64,000 nucleotides of DNA from Streptomyces wuyuanensis (lineage in GTDB: Bacteria; Actinomycetota; Actinomycetes; Streptomycetales; Streptomycetaceae). A program made the translations under genes and the position numbers. Numbering within the stretch: position 1 is the stretch's first letter; each line of letters starts with the position of its first letter. This document shows, in pieces, positions 37,683 through 47,622 of this stretch. The notes beneath the pieces are model-generated. The model was not told where the DNA came from and made no database searches. It saw nothing but the letters and a program-made list of their open reading frames with translations. The stretch spans positions 1 to 64,000 of the forward strand of contig NZ_FNHI01000033.1 of NCBI RefSeq assembly GCF_900103455.1, read 5' to 3'.

Positions 37683-38362
37683 ATGATCGCCCTCACCACC
37701 CTTACCGAACTGTGCCCACCCCCCGCCGCTGCACCCCCCGCCCCTGACTGGTCCGAGGTCGAGAACACCCTGGGCACGCGCCTGCCTCAGGACTACAAGC
37801 AGCTCGTCACCACCTACGGCCCCGGACAGTTCTGCGACTTCCTCACCCTGTACCAGCCCCGTACCCCCAGCGAGTGGGCTGATCTGACCGGCCCCATGCC
37901 GGCGCGACTGCGTACACAGATCGAAGAAGTCCGGCAGGCCGCCCGCCGACCCTGGCCGCTGCCGCACCCCCCTGAGGACCTCCTCGCCATGGGGGTCACC
38001 GGCAACGGCGACTACCTCTTCTGGGTCACCCAACCTTCCGGGGCACCGGACCACTGGACGATCGCCGTCAACGAGGCCTTGCGCGCCCCCTGGTTCACCT
38101 ACAACGGGACCGTGACCGAGTTCCTCGTCGACGTGCTGAGCGCAACCGTGCGTATCCCGATGTTCCCCCAGACCTTCTCGACGGCGGCATCACCTTCACC
38201 CCGGCGCAACTCCACAGCACCGCACCGACCACAGCCCCCCGGGCATCTGTCAGCACCCACGCGATCCGGGAATGGGCGAGGGCCAACGGCTATGACCTCC
38301 CCGATCGCGGACGCATCCCCATCGAGATCCTTAAAGCCTGGGAACGAGTGAACCCTCACTGA
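37683..38362 (+). pseudogene. SMI1/KNR4 protein with Lsr2-like tail, frameshifted
   Basis: From the ATG at 37683 an SMI1/KNR4-type domain (about 1-165; WSEVENTLGTRLPQDYKQLV, YGPGQFCDFLTLY) runs to MFPQ. In this frame the tail is nonsense up to 38351. Adding one C to the five-C run at 38165-38169 gives LDGGITFTPAQL, then THAIREWARANGYDLPDRGR and IPIEILKAWERV with a stop at 38360-38362. That is an Lsr2 C-terminal DNA-binding domain (RxxxRxNGYxVxxRGRIP). The full protein would be about 226 residues. A homopolymer error or a true mutation is possible. Confidence 0.75.
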
Positions 38363-38574
38363 ACCTCCTTCGTCCTGAATAGTCGCCGGTCAGAAAGGGT
38401 GTGCACCGCTTGGACGGCGGTGCCGATGCGCTCGAGGATCCGAACCCCGTGGCGGAGTCTGATTCGGGAGACGGACGTGCTTCGGCGCCCGTGCTGCTGT
38501 GCAACGCGGGGGCCGAAGGGGTGCCGTCCTCACAGGCTCGGGTTACGGGATTCCGGTGGCTCTGGTCACCATGC

Positions 38575-38800
38575 TGTGATGACCGGCGCGTTGGTTCGTG
38601 CTGCCGCCAGGCCGCGTTGAGGTGCGAGCCGGTCCGCGGCGGCGATACCGCGCAGGGACGCGACCTTGCCGTGGCTGACTTCGAACGCCACGGCGCCCAC
38701 GACTCGGTCGTCGACCACGGCGAGGACAACCGGGGAGCCGTTGACCAGCGCGATATGGATCGCGGCCGAGCCGCCGGCCAGCCGCCGTTTCACCGGCGTG
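38575..38800 (-). pseudogene. Possible C-terminal fragment of an ECF41-type sigma factor
   Basis: A minus-strand frame encodes GGSAAIHIALVNGSPVVLAV and VGAVAFEVSHGKVASLRGIA, resembling the SnoaL-like C-terminal domain of SigJ/ECF41 sigma factors (VNGxPxxxxxxDGRVxxVxxxxVxDGRIxxxRxxxNPxKL). No sigma-2 or sigma-4 region is found on either side. Treat as a relic. Confidence 0.4.
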
Positions 38801-39063
38801 GGCTTGAAGCCGGCCCGCTCGGCCGGCGGCGAATACGGAAGCATCCGGTCTGGGCCTACCTCACCCCGCTGGAGATCCGGCAGCGACACGAGCAGGGACA
38901 CGCCCTCGCGGCGTAAGCATCGAGTGTCCAACATCACGGGGCAGATTCAGGGAGATGTGGCGAGCGCGATAGATTTGGCATGTTCCGGTAAGGGGTGGCG
39001 GACGGACGTGGCCGTCCGCCCGTGCTGGGGGCCTGCACGGCTCCGAGGGATGGGGGCTGTGCC

Positions 39064-39720
39064 ATGACGGCTGATCAGTTCGAGACTGCCTCGAGACCTA
39101 ATGCAGACAGGACACCGAAGCGGCGGGGCAAACTCGTCGCCGTGCTCATCGCAGTAGTGGCCATCGTGGTCATCGCCGTGGGCGGGTGGGCCGGGTGGTC
39201 CTTCCTCATGCCCATGTACCAGGGGCGAGACGACCCGTACACCGTGCTGCCCCGAAGCGAGGCCCTCCTCAGCAGTGGCGACCAGGACGTCGGCAGACTG
39301 AACCGCGTCGTGAGCAAGCAGACCGACCTTCACCTGTCCGAGAGCAGTTGGACGCGGTGGACCTCGAACGACGTGGGCGCCAACGTCCAGCTGGACGTGA
39401 AGTACGAGCTGCACACTGCGACTCCCCGCGCCTCGGGGCAGGCGGCCGCCGCGGCCTGGCTGGACGGCCGGATCGCCCATGCCGAGCGCCGTCTCGTAAG
39501 AGATACCAAGGTTCGTGACATCGGGGACGAGGCGGTGGAGGTCGGGGTGCCGTCAGGGTATGAGGTGTCCGTCCGCGCCGGGAACACGACGATCACAGTC
39601 GATTACTCCGTCAACGGGACGGAGGGCACCAAGGAAGAGGAGCAGGTCCAGAAGACGGCCCGCCGGTTGGCCGCGCTCGCCGTCGAGCACATCGAGAAGG
39701 CGAACCCCGGGGCAGCGTGA
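39064..39720 (+). CDS. Membrane-anchored hypothetical protein
   Basis: A 218-residue protein, family not recognised. A basic cytoplasmic start (ADRTPKRRGKL) precedes one transmembrane helix (about 24-45, VAVLIAVVAIVVIAVGGWAG); the rest should be outside the cell. The domain from about 55-215 is mixed alpha/beta, with paired sensor-like repeats. Its stop overlaps nothing; the next membrane protein gene follows after 242 bases. It may belong with that gene. Confidence 0.7.
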   Translation: MTADQFETASRPNADRTPKRRGKLVAVLIAVVAIVVIAVGGWAGWSFLMPMYQGRDDPYTVLPRSEALLSSGDQDVGRLNRVVSKQTDLHLSESSWTRWTSNDVGANVQLDVKYELHTATPRASGQAAAAAWLDGRIAHAERRLVRDTKVRDIGDEAVEVGVPSGYEVSVRAGNTTITVDYSVNGTEGTKEEEQVQKTARRLAALAVEHIEKANPGAA

Positions 39721-39962
39721 CGACTCACCCCGCCTTGCCACAACGGCCACCCCTGCCGGAACACGCGTCCATGCTGCAGCGGCACATGCTCCGAGAATCT
39801 GCTTCAGACGTCGGGCTGACGACGTGTGGGCTGCCCGCGCCGCCCTTGGCGTACACGAAGGCAACCGAGTCGGGTGTGCGTTGTCCGCCGATGCGACCCC
39901 CGCCCCTGCCCTGCCCGTACCCCCCGGCGCTCTCCGCCGATGATCGAGAAGGAGACAGAGAA

Positions 39963-40436
39963 TTGGACGCGAGCCCGAACACGCCTCCTCAGAGTCCGTA
40001 CACGGAGCCGCCTCGGCGCAGACCGGTGACGATTGTCCTCGCAGCGGTCCTGATGGTGCCTGTCTTCGCGACGTGGCTGACAGCCGGGATCGCCTGGATG
40101 GTCGTCACGTACCGGATGGAGGGCGACGGGCTCGGCAAGGGCCTCTTCTGGATCCTCGCCGTCCTGATCCTGCTGCTGTGCCTGTTCCTGGGGTACATGA
40201 GCGCGACGGGTGCCATGGGGGCCTGGCGCGGAAAGGACGCCAGGCTGATCATTCCGGCGCGGTTCACCGCGTTCCTGTTCGTCATCGCGCTGATCAACCT
40301 GGTGGTCAACGGAAGGATCAGCTACTCACCGACGCAGATCGTTCCGTTGGTGGTCGGGGCCTTGGCGATCCTCGCCGACTCCATGGTGCGCTCGAAGAGC
40401 GCACTGGCCTGGCTGGCCCAGGGCGCCCGACGCTGA
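39963..40436 (+). CDS. Small polytopic membrane protein
   Basis: A 157-residue protein with four hydrophobic segments: VTIVLAAVLMVPVFATWLTA, FWILAVLILLLCLFLGYMSA, FTAFLFVIALINLVV and VPLVVGALAILADSMV. The family is not recognised. The frame is open from 39717, but the TTG at 39963 is preferred: GAAGGAG lies eight bases upstream, and the sequence before it is low-complexity and lacks a ribosome binding site. Confidence 0.65.
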   Translation: MDASPNTPPQSPYTEPPRRRPVTIVLAAVLMVPVFATWLTAGIAWMVVTYRMEGDGLGKGLFWILAVLILLLCLFLGYMSATGAMGAWRGKDARLIIPARFTAFLFVIALINLVVNGRISYSPTQIVPLVVGALAILADSMVRSKSALAWLAQGARR

Positions 40437-40453
40437 GCGACCCTACGCTACTG

Positions 40454-40490
40454 GCTCCCGCCCGGTGCGCCGGGTTTGCCGAGCGGGAGC
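40454..40490 (+). terminator. Hairpin after the small membrane protein
   Basis: GCTCCCGC at 40454-40461 pairs with GCGGGAGC at 40483-40490; a short inner CCGG/CCGG pairing lies within. It follows the stop at 40436 by 17 bases. No T tract. A likely transcript end. Confidence 0.5.
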
Positions 40491-41180
40491 ATGCGAACGA
40501 CCGACAAAGCCACCGTGTTCCCCTTGGATCGAACTGGCCGTTCACAACAACAGCTGCACTGTGGCCTTCCCCGTTCTCAGCTTGACGTTTAACCCCGCAG
40601 GTCACTCGACCTGCTGATCTGCGGTTCTTTCCGGGACAGCGGAGGCGGCGTTCTCCACGCTTCGAGATGTCGAGTCACGAAGCAAACGAGACAACGGCCG
40701 CTGCCTATGAGTCTGTCTGTCGACGCACCCGCAGGCGAGGCGTTGGACGTGTTGCCTCGCTTTCGGGTCGAGTTCCCCGGCTTGTGCACCTGGAAGAAGG
40801 ACGGCGCTGGAGACCCACGACGGGGTCGCCCGTGACGAGCGGCTGGGACGCCGGTTCGGCGACGTGCTGCCCGTGCCGAGGGAGAAGCGACGGAGGTGTT
40901 GATGCGCCAGGTGCTCCGGAGTTCCCCGCGTCCACGCAGCGCACGCACCGTCGCTGAGATCGGGTGCGGTCTCCTCCTCGTCTCCCAACTGTCCTGCAGA
41001 CGGAGCTCGCGCCGGGTGCCCGGCGGCGAGATCGTCTGGGCCGAGGCGGACCTCGCCCCCGCGTAGGCGCCCCACCGCGCGCTGCCGGCCGGCGCCGGGC
41101 CGTGAGGACCGTCCCAGGCGCGCGTGAAGGGTCGCTCCGGTCGGACGGCGGCGACGCCCGGACACCTCGCGGGAGCGGTC
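40491..41180. other. No recognisable gene
   Basis: About 690 bases between the membrane protein gene and the end of the VWA/metallopeptidase gene. Both strands hold open frames without family signatures. A stretch at 40708-40830 reads VDAPAGEALDVLPRFRVEF, faintly like the start of some DDE transposases, but too short to call. Confidence 0.4.
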
Positions 41181-42995
41181 TCAGCGCAGGCGGAACACCG
41201 GCCCGCGGGGTGTGAACGGGAGCGAGGCCCCTTCCGGGACGAGGTAGGCGTGTTCGGGCCGTACACGGAGCACGTCGCAGTGGCCGTCCGTGATGACGAG
41301 GACGGGCGCCGTCGCGGGGAAGTCCTCCGCGCGACGGAGGAGGTCGATCCCCGGCTGGAGGACGGTGCCCCCGCGCCCACGCACCCGCACCCGGCCCGCG
41401 ATCTCCGCCGGCGGCAGGTATCCGGCGTCGTACGCGGCGGCGTCGCAGAAGACCACCCGGGCCGCCGGGACGTCGCGGGCCTCGGCGTACGAGGCGATGG
41501 CGCCGAGCGCCTTGCCGAGCAGCCGCGCGTTCATGGAACCGGACGTGTCCAGGACGACGCCGAAGGTGCACCGGGCGACCTGCTCGGGCGGGAAACAGCG
41601 TCCGGCGCGGGGGATGCCGGGTGTGGAGGCCTGGCGGCGTGCGGGCCGCGCGAAGCTGCGCACGGGCTCCGGGCGCGGCACGAACTCGTCGAACCAGCGG
41701 GCCAGTCGGGCGTCCCAGGGAACCGGCGGATGGGCCAGTGCCCTGATCTCCTGGACCAGCCCGGCGGGCAGCAGGCCCCGTTCGCCGCCGAGGTGTAGAT
41801 CGAGCCCCTGGACGAGGCCGCGCCGATAGAACTCGTCGAGATCGACCCAGTCGCCCGGGCGTCCGCCGAGCGGTTCGCCGAGGATGTCGCCGACGCCCTT
41901 GCCGCGGAGGGTGGCGAGGCGCCGGACGCGGCGGGCGTCCGTGACGATCCGGTCGTACACCTCCTCCGCAGACAGCCCTTTCAACGCCGGGTCGTACAGG
42001 AGCCCTTCGGGCATGGAGCCGACCGCCATCTCCACGAGCCAGCCGTTGATGACGTAGTCGGCGGCCACGTTGAACAGGTACGGGTCGCGGGCGCCGCGTC
42101 GGTCACCGTGGCGCAGGGCGGCGTGCAGCATCTCGTGGGCGAGGACGAAGCGCCATTCCTCGTCCTCGTAGCGGCGCAGCGGGTTGACGTAGATCTCTCC
42201 GAGCGTGGCGTCCACGGCGGCGACGGCGATGCCGTGGGCGCGGGCCAGTTCGGCGTCCGCGACGAGCTTCATGCCCGCCGCGATGCCGCCGAGCAGCGGG
42301 TAGGAGGAGATGAACCAGCTGAGCGCGCGGACCCAGGGCCGTGCGGGGTGCCGTTCGCCGGTGAGCGTGTCGCGCCGGCCGCCTGCGACGTCCATGGCGG
42401 CGGACACGGTGCGGGTCAGCGCATGGGCGAACGCGAGCTGCCAGTCGGCCGGGGTGTGCCACCGCGACCACGGCACCAGGATCTGGTCGGCGCCGTCGCC
42501 GCCCGTGCCGCAGTGCACGTAGGCGGCCGGGACGCCGTTGCGGCGCCAGCGGGCGGTGAGCTGCTCCTCGTCGCCGTCGGGGTACGAGGCCGGGAGGTTC
42601 TCGGGGGCACGGCCGACGGGGTAGGTGAGCAGGAAGCGGTTGACGACGGCGCAGCGGGCGGCGAGTTCGGGCCGGTCCGGCTGAGGGCGGTCGCCCTTCG
42701 CGGCGGGGACGTGGCCGAAGCCGAGATGGATGAGGCAGTGGGCGACGGCCCACGCCCACTCGGCCGGCTCGGCACGGCGGTCGGGGTGGACGTGGATCCG
42801 GCCGTTGGAGTCGACGGCGGCCAGTCCGTGGCGCGGGCTCAGACCGCAGTCGCGGCTGCGGCAGACATCGGCCTCCAGCGCGGCGAGGGCCGGGTTGCGC
42901 CGGACGAGGGCCAGCCCGGCGAGGAACGCCTCGGTGGCGGCGTCGTTCCGCGCCTTCTTCTTCCCGTGCGTCGCGTGATTGGTCGCCCGGCTCAC
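41181..42995 (-). CDS. VWA-like/metallopeptidase-domain protein
   Basis: A 604-residue protein of the DUF2201 group. An N-terminal metallopeptidase-like domain has HEMLHAALRHGDRRG (about residue 288) with the HExxH zinc site; a C-terminal VWA-like domain has VVLDTSGSMNARLLG (about 478, MIDAS DxSxS) and LVITDGHCDVL. It has no signal peptide or membrane segment. It overlaps the MoxR-type ATPase gene by four bases. Such pairs are thought to act like chelatase/MoxR machines that remodel or insert metals into client proteins; the client is unknown. Confidence 0.85.
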   Translation of the reverse strand: MSRATNHATHGKKKARNDAATEAFLAGLALVRRNPALAALEADVCRSRDCGLSPRHGLAAVDSNGRIHVHPDRRAEPAEWAWAVAHCLIHLGFGHVPAAKGDRPQPDRPELAARCAVVNRFLLTYPVGRAPENLPASYPDGDEEQLTARWRRNGVPAAYVHCGTGGDGADQILVPWSRWHTPADWQLAFAHALTRTVSAAMDVAGGRRDTLTGERHPARPWVRALSWFISSYPLLGGIAAGMKLVADAELARAHGIAVAAVDATLGEIYVNPLRRYEDEEWRFVLAHEMLHAALRHGDRRGARDPYLFNVAADYVINGWLVEMAVGSMPEGLLYDPALKGLSAEEVYDRIVTDARRVRRLATLRGKGVGDILGEPLGGRPGDWVDLDEFYRRGLVQGLDLHLGGERGLLPAGLVQEIRALAHPPVPWDARLARWFDEFVPRPEPVRSFARPARRQASTPGIPRAGRCFPPEQVARCTFGVVLDTSGSMNARLLGKALGAIASYAEARDVPAARVVFCDAAAYDAGYLPPAEIAGRVRVRGRGGTVLQPGIDLLRRAEDFPATAPVLVITDGHCDVLRVRPEHAYLVPEGASLPFTPRGPVFRLR

Positions 42996-44053
42996 CGGCG
43001 GGCCTCAACCAGCCGCGGCATGTCGCGGGCGGCCTCGACGAGGAACCAGGCGGGCAGCACGGGCTGCCCGTCCTCGTCGTCGCGGATGACGGTCTGGGCG
43101 ACCTCTACGGAGATCTCGGCGAGCTGGACGAGCAGCGCCTTGGCGCGGTGCGCGGTCTGCCGCAGCGCGGGCGGGATCTGCTCCTTGACGGCGGGAAGTT
43201 CCTTCACGAGGCGCCCCCGGAACGCGTCGGCGAGGTAGTACAGCAGGTCGCGGTCCTCGATCCGGCGGGGCCAGGGAGCGTCGCCCTTGATGATGGCGTC
43301 GATGCCGTACGCGTGCCGCACGATCTTGACGTAGCCGCAGAAGGACACGGCGTGCGCCGGCGTGAGCGTGCCGTGGGCGACGATCCTGAGGGTGTCCTCG
43401 TCCAGCGTCGGCCCGAAGGAGTGCAGCGCGTCGGAGAGCATGTGCCAGGAACGGGGAGTGGAGAACGGCTCCTCGGTCTTCGGCGGCTGCGACCAGAGGT
43501 GGTCGGGCCGGTCGCCGAGGTAGTCCACGACCCATGGGTGGACGCCGTTGTCGCCCGCCCACACGAGCCAGTCGGTGGCGGAGGCGCGCAGATGGACATG
43601 CGTGAGCCGGTTGACCAGCGCGGAAGCGATGGGCCTGGCCAGCGCGTTGTCGGTGGCGCGGTTGCCGGCGCCGATGACGACGGACCCGGCGGGAAGCTGG
43701 TACGTGCCGATGCGCCGGTCGAGGATCAGGGAGTAGAACGCCTTCTGCACATCGGGAGTGGCGGCGTTCAGCTCGTCGAGGAAGAGGCAGTAGGGCTCGT
43801 CCCGGGCGATGGCCTCGGGCGGGCAGAAGACGGATCTGCCGTCGCGGATCTGCGGTACGCCGATGAGGTCCTCGGGGGCCAGCTGGGTGCCGAGGAGACT
43901 GACACACTCGAGGCCCAGCAACTCGGCGAAGTTCCGTACGAGGGACGACTTGCCGATGCCGGGGGCGCCCCACAGGAAGACGGGCCGCACGGTGGCGAGG
44001 CCGAGCAGCAACTCGGGGACACGGGCGGGCGTGACGGTGACGGCTGCCTGCAA
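42992..44053 (-). CDS. MoxR-type AAA+ ATPase
   Basis: A 353-residue AAA+ ATPase. WGAPGIGKSS (Walker A, residues 28-37), YCLFLDELNAATPDVQKAF (Walker B) and GAGNRATDNALARPIASAL (sensor-1 region) are all present. The TTG at 44053 is chosen because AGGAG stands eight bases before it and there is no ATG or GTG near the domain start; the frame extends upstream to 44140 without a family-like sequence. The stop overlaps the next gene's ATG by four bases. Confidence 0.85.
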   Translation of the reverse strand: MQAAVTVTPARVPELLLGLATVRPVFLWGAPGIGKSSLVRNFAELLGLECVSLLGTQLAPEDLIGVPQIRDGRSVFCPPEAIARDEPYCLFLDELNAATPDVQKAFYSLILDRRIGTYQLPAGSVVIGAGNRATDNALARPIASALVNRLTHVHLRASATDWLVWAGDNGVHPWVVDYLGDRPDHLWSQPPKTEEPFSTPRSWHMLSDALHSFGPTLDEDTLRIVAHGTLTPAHAVSFCGYVKIVRHAYGIDAIIKGDAPWPRRIEDRDLLYYLADAFRGRLVKELPAVKEQIPPALRQTAHRAKALLVQLAEISVEVAQTVIRDDEDGQPVLPAWFLVEAARDMPRLVEARR

Positions 44054-44354
44054 GCTGACGACTCCTGAGAACGGGCGATGTCCGGTGCGCCCGGACTGTT
44101 CGATGCGTCCGAACAGTCTGGGCGTCCCGGACCCCGCCACGCAGCCGATTTATCGCCGGGTGCGGTGGTGTGCCCGGTGCGGTACGGCCCGGCGCCGGGG
44201 CGCGCGACCGGCGCCCGGTCTGCGGACGACCGCCGACCCGCTTTCCGTCGGATCCTGCCGCCGGCGTCCGCAGCGCCGACGCCGAGCCGGCTGGCCTGCG
44301 TCCATTCGGCGAACCACCAGGCACCCGTCACCACACCCGACCACAGGAGCCCGG
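44054..44354. other. No recognisable gene
   Basis: About 300 bases upstream of the ATPase gene. It should hold the promoter of the two-gene operon, but no convincing -10/-35 or repeat can be named. Beyond it the sequence passes into a relic on the plus strand. Confidence 0.4.
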
Positions 44355-45237
44355 CCGGCACCGCGGAGGTCCACGATGCCTTCTCCGCCCACCTCTCCAC
44401 GGCCGCCCCGTGCCGCTGGCTCCGACTGGACGACGGAGCAAGGCACTTGGCCGTCATCACCGCCGAGTCCGGCAGCCTTCTCGAACACACCCCGGCGACC
44501 TGGCCGCCGCCCTGGTGCACGACCCGGCCAGCGACCAGGCCTGGCTCACCGGAATACTGGCCGACTGGTTCAACCGGCGATGTGCCGAGGCACCGCAGGG
44601 CCTGGAGCTCGGGTGGATTACCGCAGCCGTAGCCTGGCCTGTCACCTGCGCGCCCTGGCCGGCTACCCGCCGCCCTCCGTACTCACCCGGAGCCTGGAAC
44701 GAGCCAGCGAAAACGATGAGGCCACCGCCGACCTTGTGGTCGACACCGCGCTGCAGATCACCAACCTCCTTGACCGGCTTGAGCGCGCCTACCGCCCGCG
44801 CGCCGAACTGATCGAGGACTGGCACGCTGTGGAGACCCTGTCCGCAGACGTTCCCGTGCTCAGGGCAATGGCCGACTGGCTGCTCGACCAGATCGCCTTG
44901 AGCGGCGCCCCCGCCCAGCGGCTACGGGCCGTCCTCGAGCCGGACCTCAACGACTACCTGTGCGATCGGCGGGCCGAAAGCCCCCTGCGGGGGAGCACCG
45001 TCCCCGCCCTCGACGCGCAGCGCGCCGCGCACTTGGCCCAGGCTCGTGAGACCGTCCGCGCCTACACCGCCGCCGCGCACTCAGGGCGCGAGCAGGAAGC
45101 GCAGCAACTCCTCGATGCCTTCCCGGCCCCGGCCCGCACCCTCGCCACCAGCGGCCCGGCCGCCGCCTGGCGGACCATTCGGCGACTGCGACCGACGCCG
45201 TCGAGGCTCTTGCATCGCAGCGCGCCGCGACCATTAG
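44355..45237 (+). pseudogene. Unknown protein broken by two frameshifts
   Basis: The readings HDAFSAHLSTAAPCRWLRL and LAVITAESGSLLEHT, then DLAAALVHDPASDQAWLTGI, then DYRSRSLACHLRALAGYPPP and on to ARTLATSGPAAAWRTI follow one another in three frames. The joined protein would be about 290 residues, helical and alanine/leucine-rich, family unknown. It ends at the 3' end of the P-type ATPase relic on the other strand. It could be a plasmid-related or other mobile-DNA gene. Confidence 0.45.
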
Positions 45238-46110
45238 AGGTCCGTCCCACGCGCCAGGCGTGTTCGCTCAGCACCACGGTGGAAGCGGTGGCCAGCCAGA
45301 TCGCCCATTGGACGGGGCTGAGGGGGACGGTGTCGAGGATGCCAGGGGCGATAAGGGCTTGGACGGCGACGTCCTGGAGGGTGAGGACGGCGGCGGGACA
45401 GATCCACCGGGTGCGGTTGTGTAGCTGGTGGCGGCCGAGGACGGGGTCCTTCCTCGCTGCGCGCGGCGAGGGTGTTGAAGAGCTGGTAGAGGACGAAGGT
45501 GGTGGAGGCCATGGTGGCGGCGGTCGCAGCGTCGGTGAGGTGCCCGGCGATGGCGAAGACGGCCACCGTGCTGGTGGCCATGACGGCGCCGGCGCGGGTG
45601 ATCGCTGCCAGACGGCCGGCGTTCAGGATGCGCTCGGCGGGCAGTCCGGCCACGACGGTGGCGAGCAGGGTGAGGATGGCGCCGATGGCGGTGGACAGCT
45701 GGATGCGGACGAAGGTGATGATGTTGTCGTAGATGGAGCGGCATTCGCGCACGGTGCGGACGATGGCGGAGAAGTCGTCGTCGGTGAGGACCATGTCGGC
45801 GGCCTCTTGGGCCACGTCGGTGCCGGTGATGCCCATGGCGACGCCGATGTGGGCGGCACGCAGAGCGGCGGCGTCGTTGACGCCGTCACCGGTCATGGCC
45901 ACGATGTGGCCGCGCTCGGACGGCGCGTGGACGATGGTGACCTTGTGCTCGGGCGCGACGCGGGTGAAGACGCCGATGTCCTTGATGCGGCCCGCCATCG
46001 CTCTCGCTCATCCGGGCCAATTCGGCGCCGGTGACAACATCCCCGCTGATGCCGAACTCACCGGCGATGGCGGCGGCGGTGTCGGCGTCCCCGCATTCCC
46101 ACCACCCCTT
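45234..46110 (-). pseudogene. C-terminal relic of a cation P-type ATPase
   Basis: The minus strand begins with TAAAIAGEFGISGDVVTGAE in one frame and continues as IGVFTRVAPEHKVTIVHA and VAMTGDGVNDAAALRAAHIG, the P-domain hinge of E1-E2 ATPases. ECRSIYDNIITFVRIQLSTA starts the following membrane helices. The phosphorylation motif DKTGT and all upstream domains are missing. Frame changes occur near 46000 and 45470. The protein was probably a PMR1/Ca2+-type pump. This relic is not functional. Confidence 0.75.
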
Positions 46111-46442
46111 CGTTCGGCCGGCTCGTTGTGGTGCCGGCGCCTTGGACGGTTGATGGGGCCGGGTAGCCCGAACCCCAAGGAGACCGCGCCGGCCTGAGCC
46201 TCTACCAGGTCGTCCGCTGGATGCAGTTACTCCTCATGGTCCGAACCGGCGCCTGCCCCATCTGTCACCGCAACATCCCCGCCCCAACCTGGCCGGTCCG
46301 CCCCTCGCCGCGTTGACATGCGCCTGTCGGCATGTTGCTATGAGGCGCTGCTCAGCCGGACCTGGCTCACATGGCATGCCGCTCGAGCACCGCATGGCGC
46401 CACTTGACGGGGGGTGGCGCCCCCGAACCAGAGCGAGGACCC
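46111..46442. other. No recognisable gene
   Basis: About 330 bases. A short plus-strand reading RTGACPICHRNIPAPTWP (46238-46290) looks like a small CxxC element but has no start. The rest should contain the promoter of the FAD monooxygenase gene. Confidence 0.4.
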
Positions 46443-47597
46443 ATGCCGCAGCGCGCCGCGACCATCGTCGGCGGCGGGATCGGCGGGCTCGCGGCAGCCA
46501 TCGCCCTCCATCGCCGGGGCTGGCGCGTCGAAGTGCTGGAACGGGCCCCGAAGTTCACTGAGATCGGAGCCGGCATCTCCCTGTGGCCGAACGCGCTGCA
46601 CGCGCTCGAGGCGCTCGGCCTGGCCGACGCCGTCCGGGCACTCGGTACCGTCGAGGCCGCAGGCGGCGTACGCGACCGCCAGGGCCGCTGGCTGTCCCGC
46701 ACGGACAACGCGGAGCTGGCAAGCCGCTTCGGCCATCCCCTGGTGGTCCTGCATCGCGCGGACCTGCTGCGGGCGCTCACCGAGGCCCTTCCCGGTGACA
46801 GTCTGCGGCCGGACAGTGAGGTGTCCGCGGTCCGCGACGGCGGCCGCTGCCCGGTCGTCGATCACCGCGGGGGCGAGTCCCGGCCCGATCTCGTGGTCGG
46901 CGCCGACGGGCTGCGCAGTGCGGTCCGCCGCACCCTGTGGCCCGACGCGGCCGGCCCCCGGTACGTCGGCTACACCGCCTGGCGCATGGTCACCGAGCCC
47001 CTCACCGACACGCCCGCCGAGGGCGCGGCGATCTGGGGCCGCGGGGCGAGGTTCGGCTACACGTCCCTACCGGGCGGGCGTATGTACTGCTTCGCGACCG
47101 CCTCACTCCCGGCGGGAGCGGCCTCCGGCCCGTCCGAGTACACAGAACTGCTGCACCGGTTCGAGCCCTGGCCGGATCCCGTCCCCGCCCTGCTGGCCGC
47201 AGTCCCCGCGGACACGGTGCTCCGACACGACCTGTACGACCTGCCACCGTTGCCCTCCTTCGTCCGTGGTCGGGTTGCGCTGCTGGGCGACGCGGCCCAT
47301 GCCATGACCCCCAACCTGGGCCAGGGCGCATGCCAGGCACTGGAGGACGCGGTCACCCTCGCCCACTGCCTCGACGACACCCCGGACGTGGCCGCCGCGC
47401 TGCGCTCGTACGACCTGCTGCGCCGCCCGCGGACCCAGTCCATCGCGCGCCGCTCCGCCCGGCTGGGCGCAGTCGGCCAGTTGTCGTGGCCGCCCGCGGT
47501 GCTGCTGCGAGACACGGCCGCCCGGCTGATGCCCACGCGGGCGACGCTGCGTTCCATGACACCGGTGCTGGGCTGGACCGCGCCCGGTGACCGCTGA
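46443..47597 (+). CDS. FAD-dependent monooxygenase
   Basis: A 384-residue class A flavin monooxygenase. GGGIGGLAAAIALHRRGW (about 10-27) is the FAD fold, DLVVGADGLRSAVRR the DG motif and ALLGDAAHAMTPNLGQGACQ (about 278) the GD motif. It resembles salicylate hydroxylase/zeaxanthin epoxidase-like proteins. The paralog at 57207 shares most motifs. The ATG at 46443 is preceded by GAGGA. It overlaps the region upstream of the next gene, so the two are probably co-transcribed. Confidence 0.88.
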   Translation: MPQRAATIVGGGIGGLAAAIALHRRGWRVEVLERAPKFTEIGAGISLWPNALHALEALGLADAVRALGTVEAAGGVRDRQGRWLSRTDNAELASRFGHPLVVLHRADLLRALTEALPGDSLRPDSEVSAVRDGGRCPVVDHRGGESRPDLVVGADGLRSAVRRTLWPDAAGPRYVGYTAWRMVTEPLTDTPAEGAAIWGRGARFGYTSLPGGRMYCFATASLPAGAASGPSEYTELLHRFEPWPDPVPALLAAVPADTVLRHDLYDLPPLPSFVRGRVALLGDAAHAMTPNLGQGACQALEDAVTLAHCLDDTPDVAAALRSYDLLRRPRTQSIARRSARLGAVGQLSWPPAVLLRDTAARLMPTRATLRSMTPVLGWTAPGDR

Positions 47598-47622
47598 CCG
47601 CGACGGAGAGCGAGAGCGACCG

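Noticed and set aside
40705..41571. A 288-residue minus-strand open frame
   Set aside because: Half of it overlaps the VWA/metallopeptidase gene in another frame; composition is Arg/Gly/Pro-rich.
43809..46034. A 741-residue plus-strand open frame
   Set aside because: It runs antisense through the MoxR ATPase and the P-type ATPase relic. Only its middle part (44660-45230) carries protein-like sequence and is listed as a relic.
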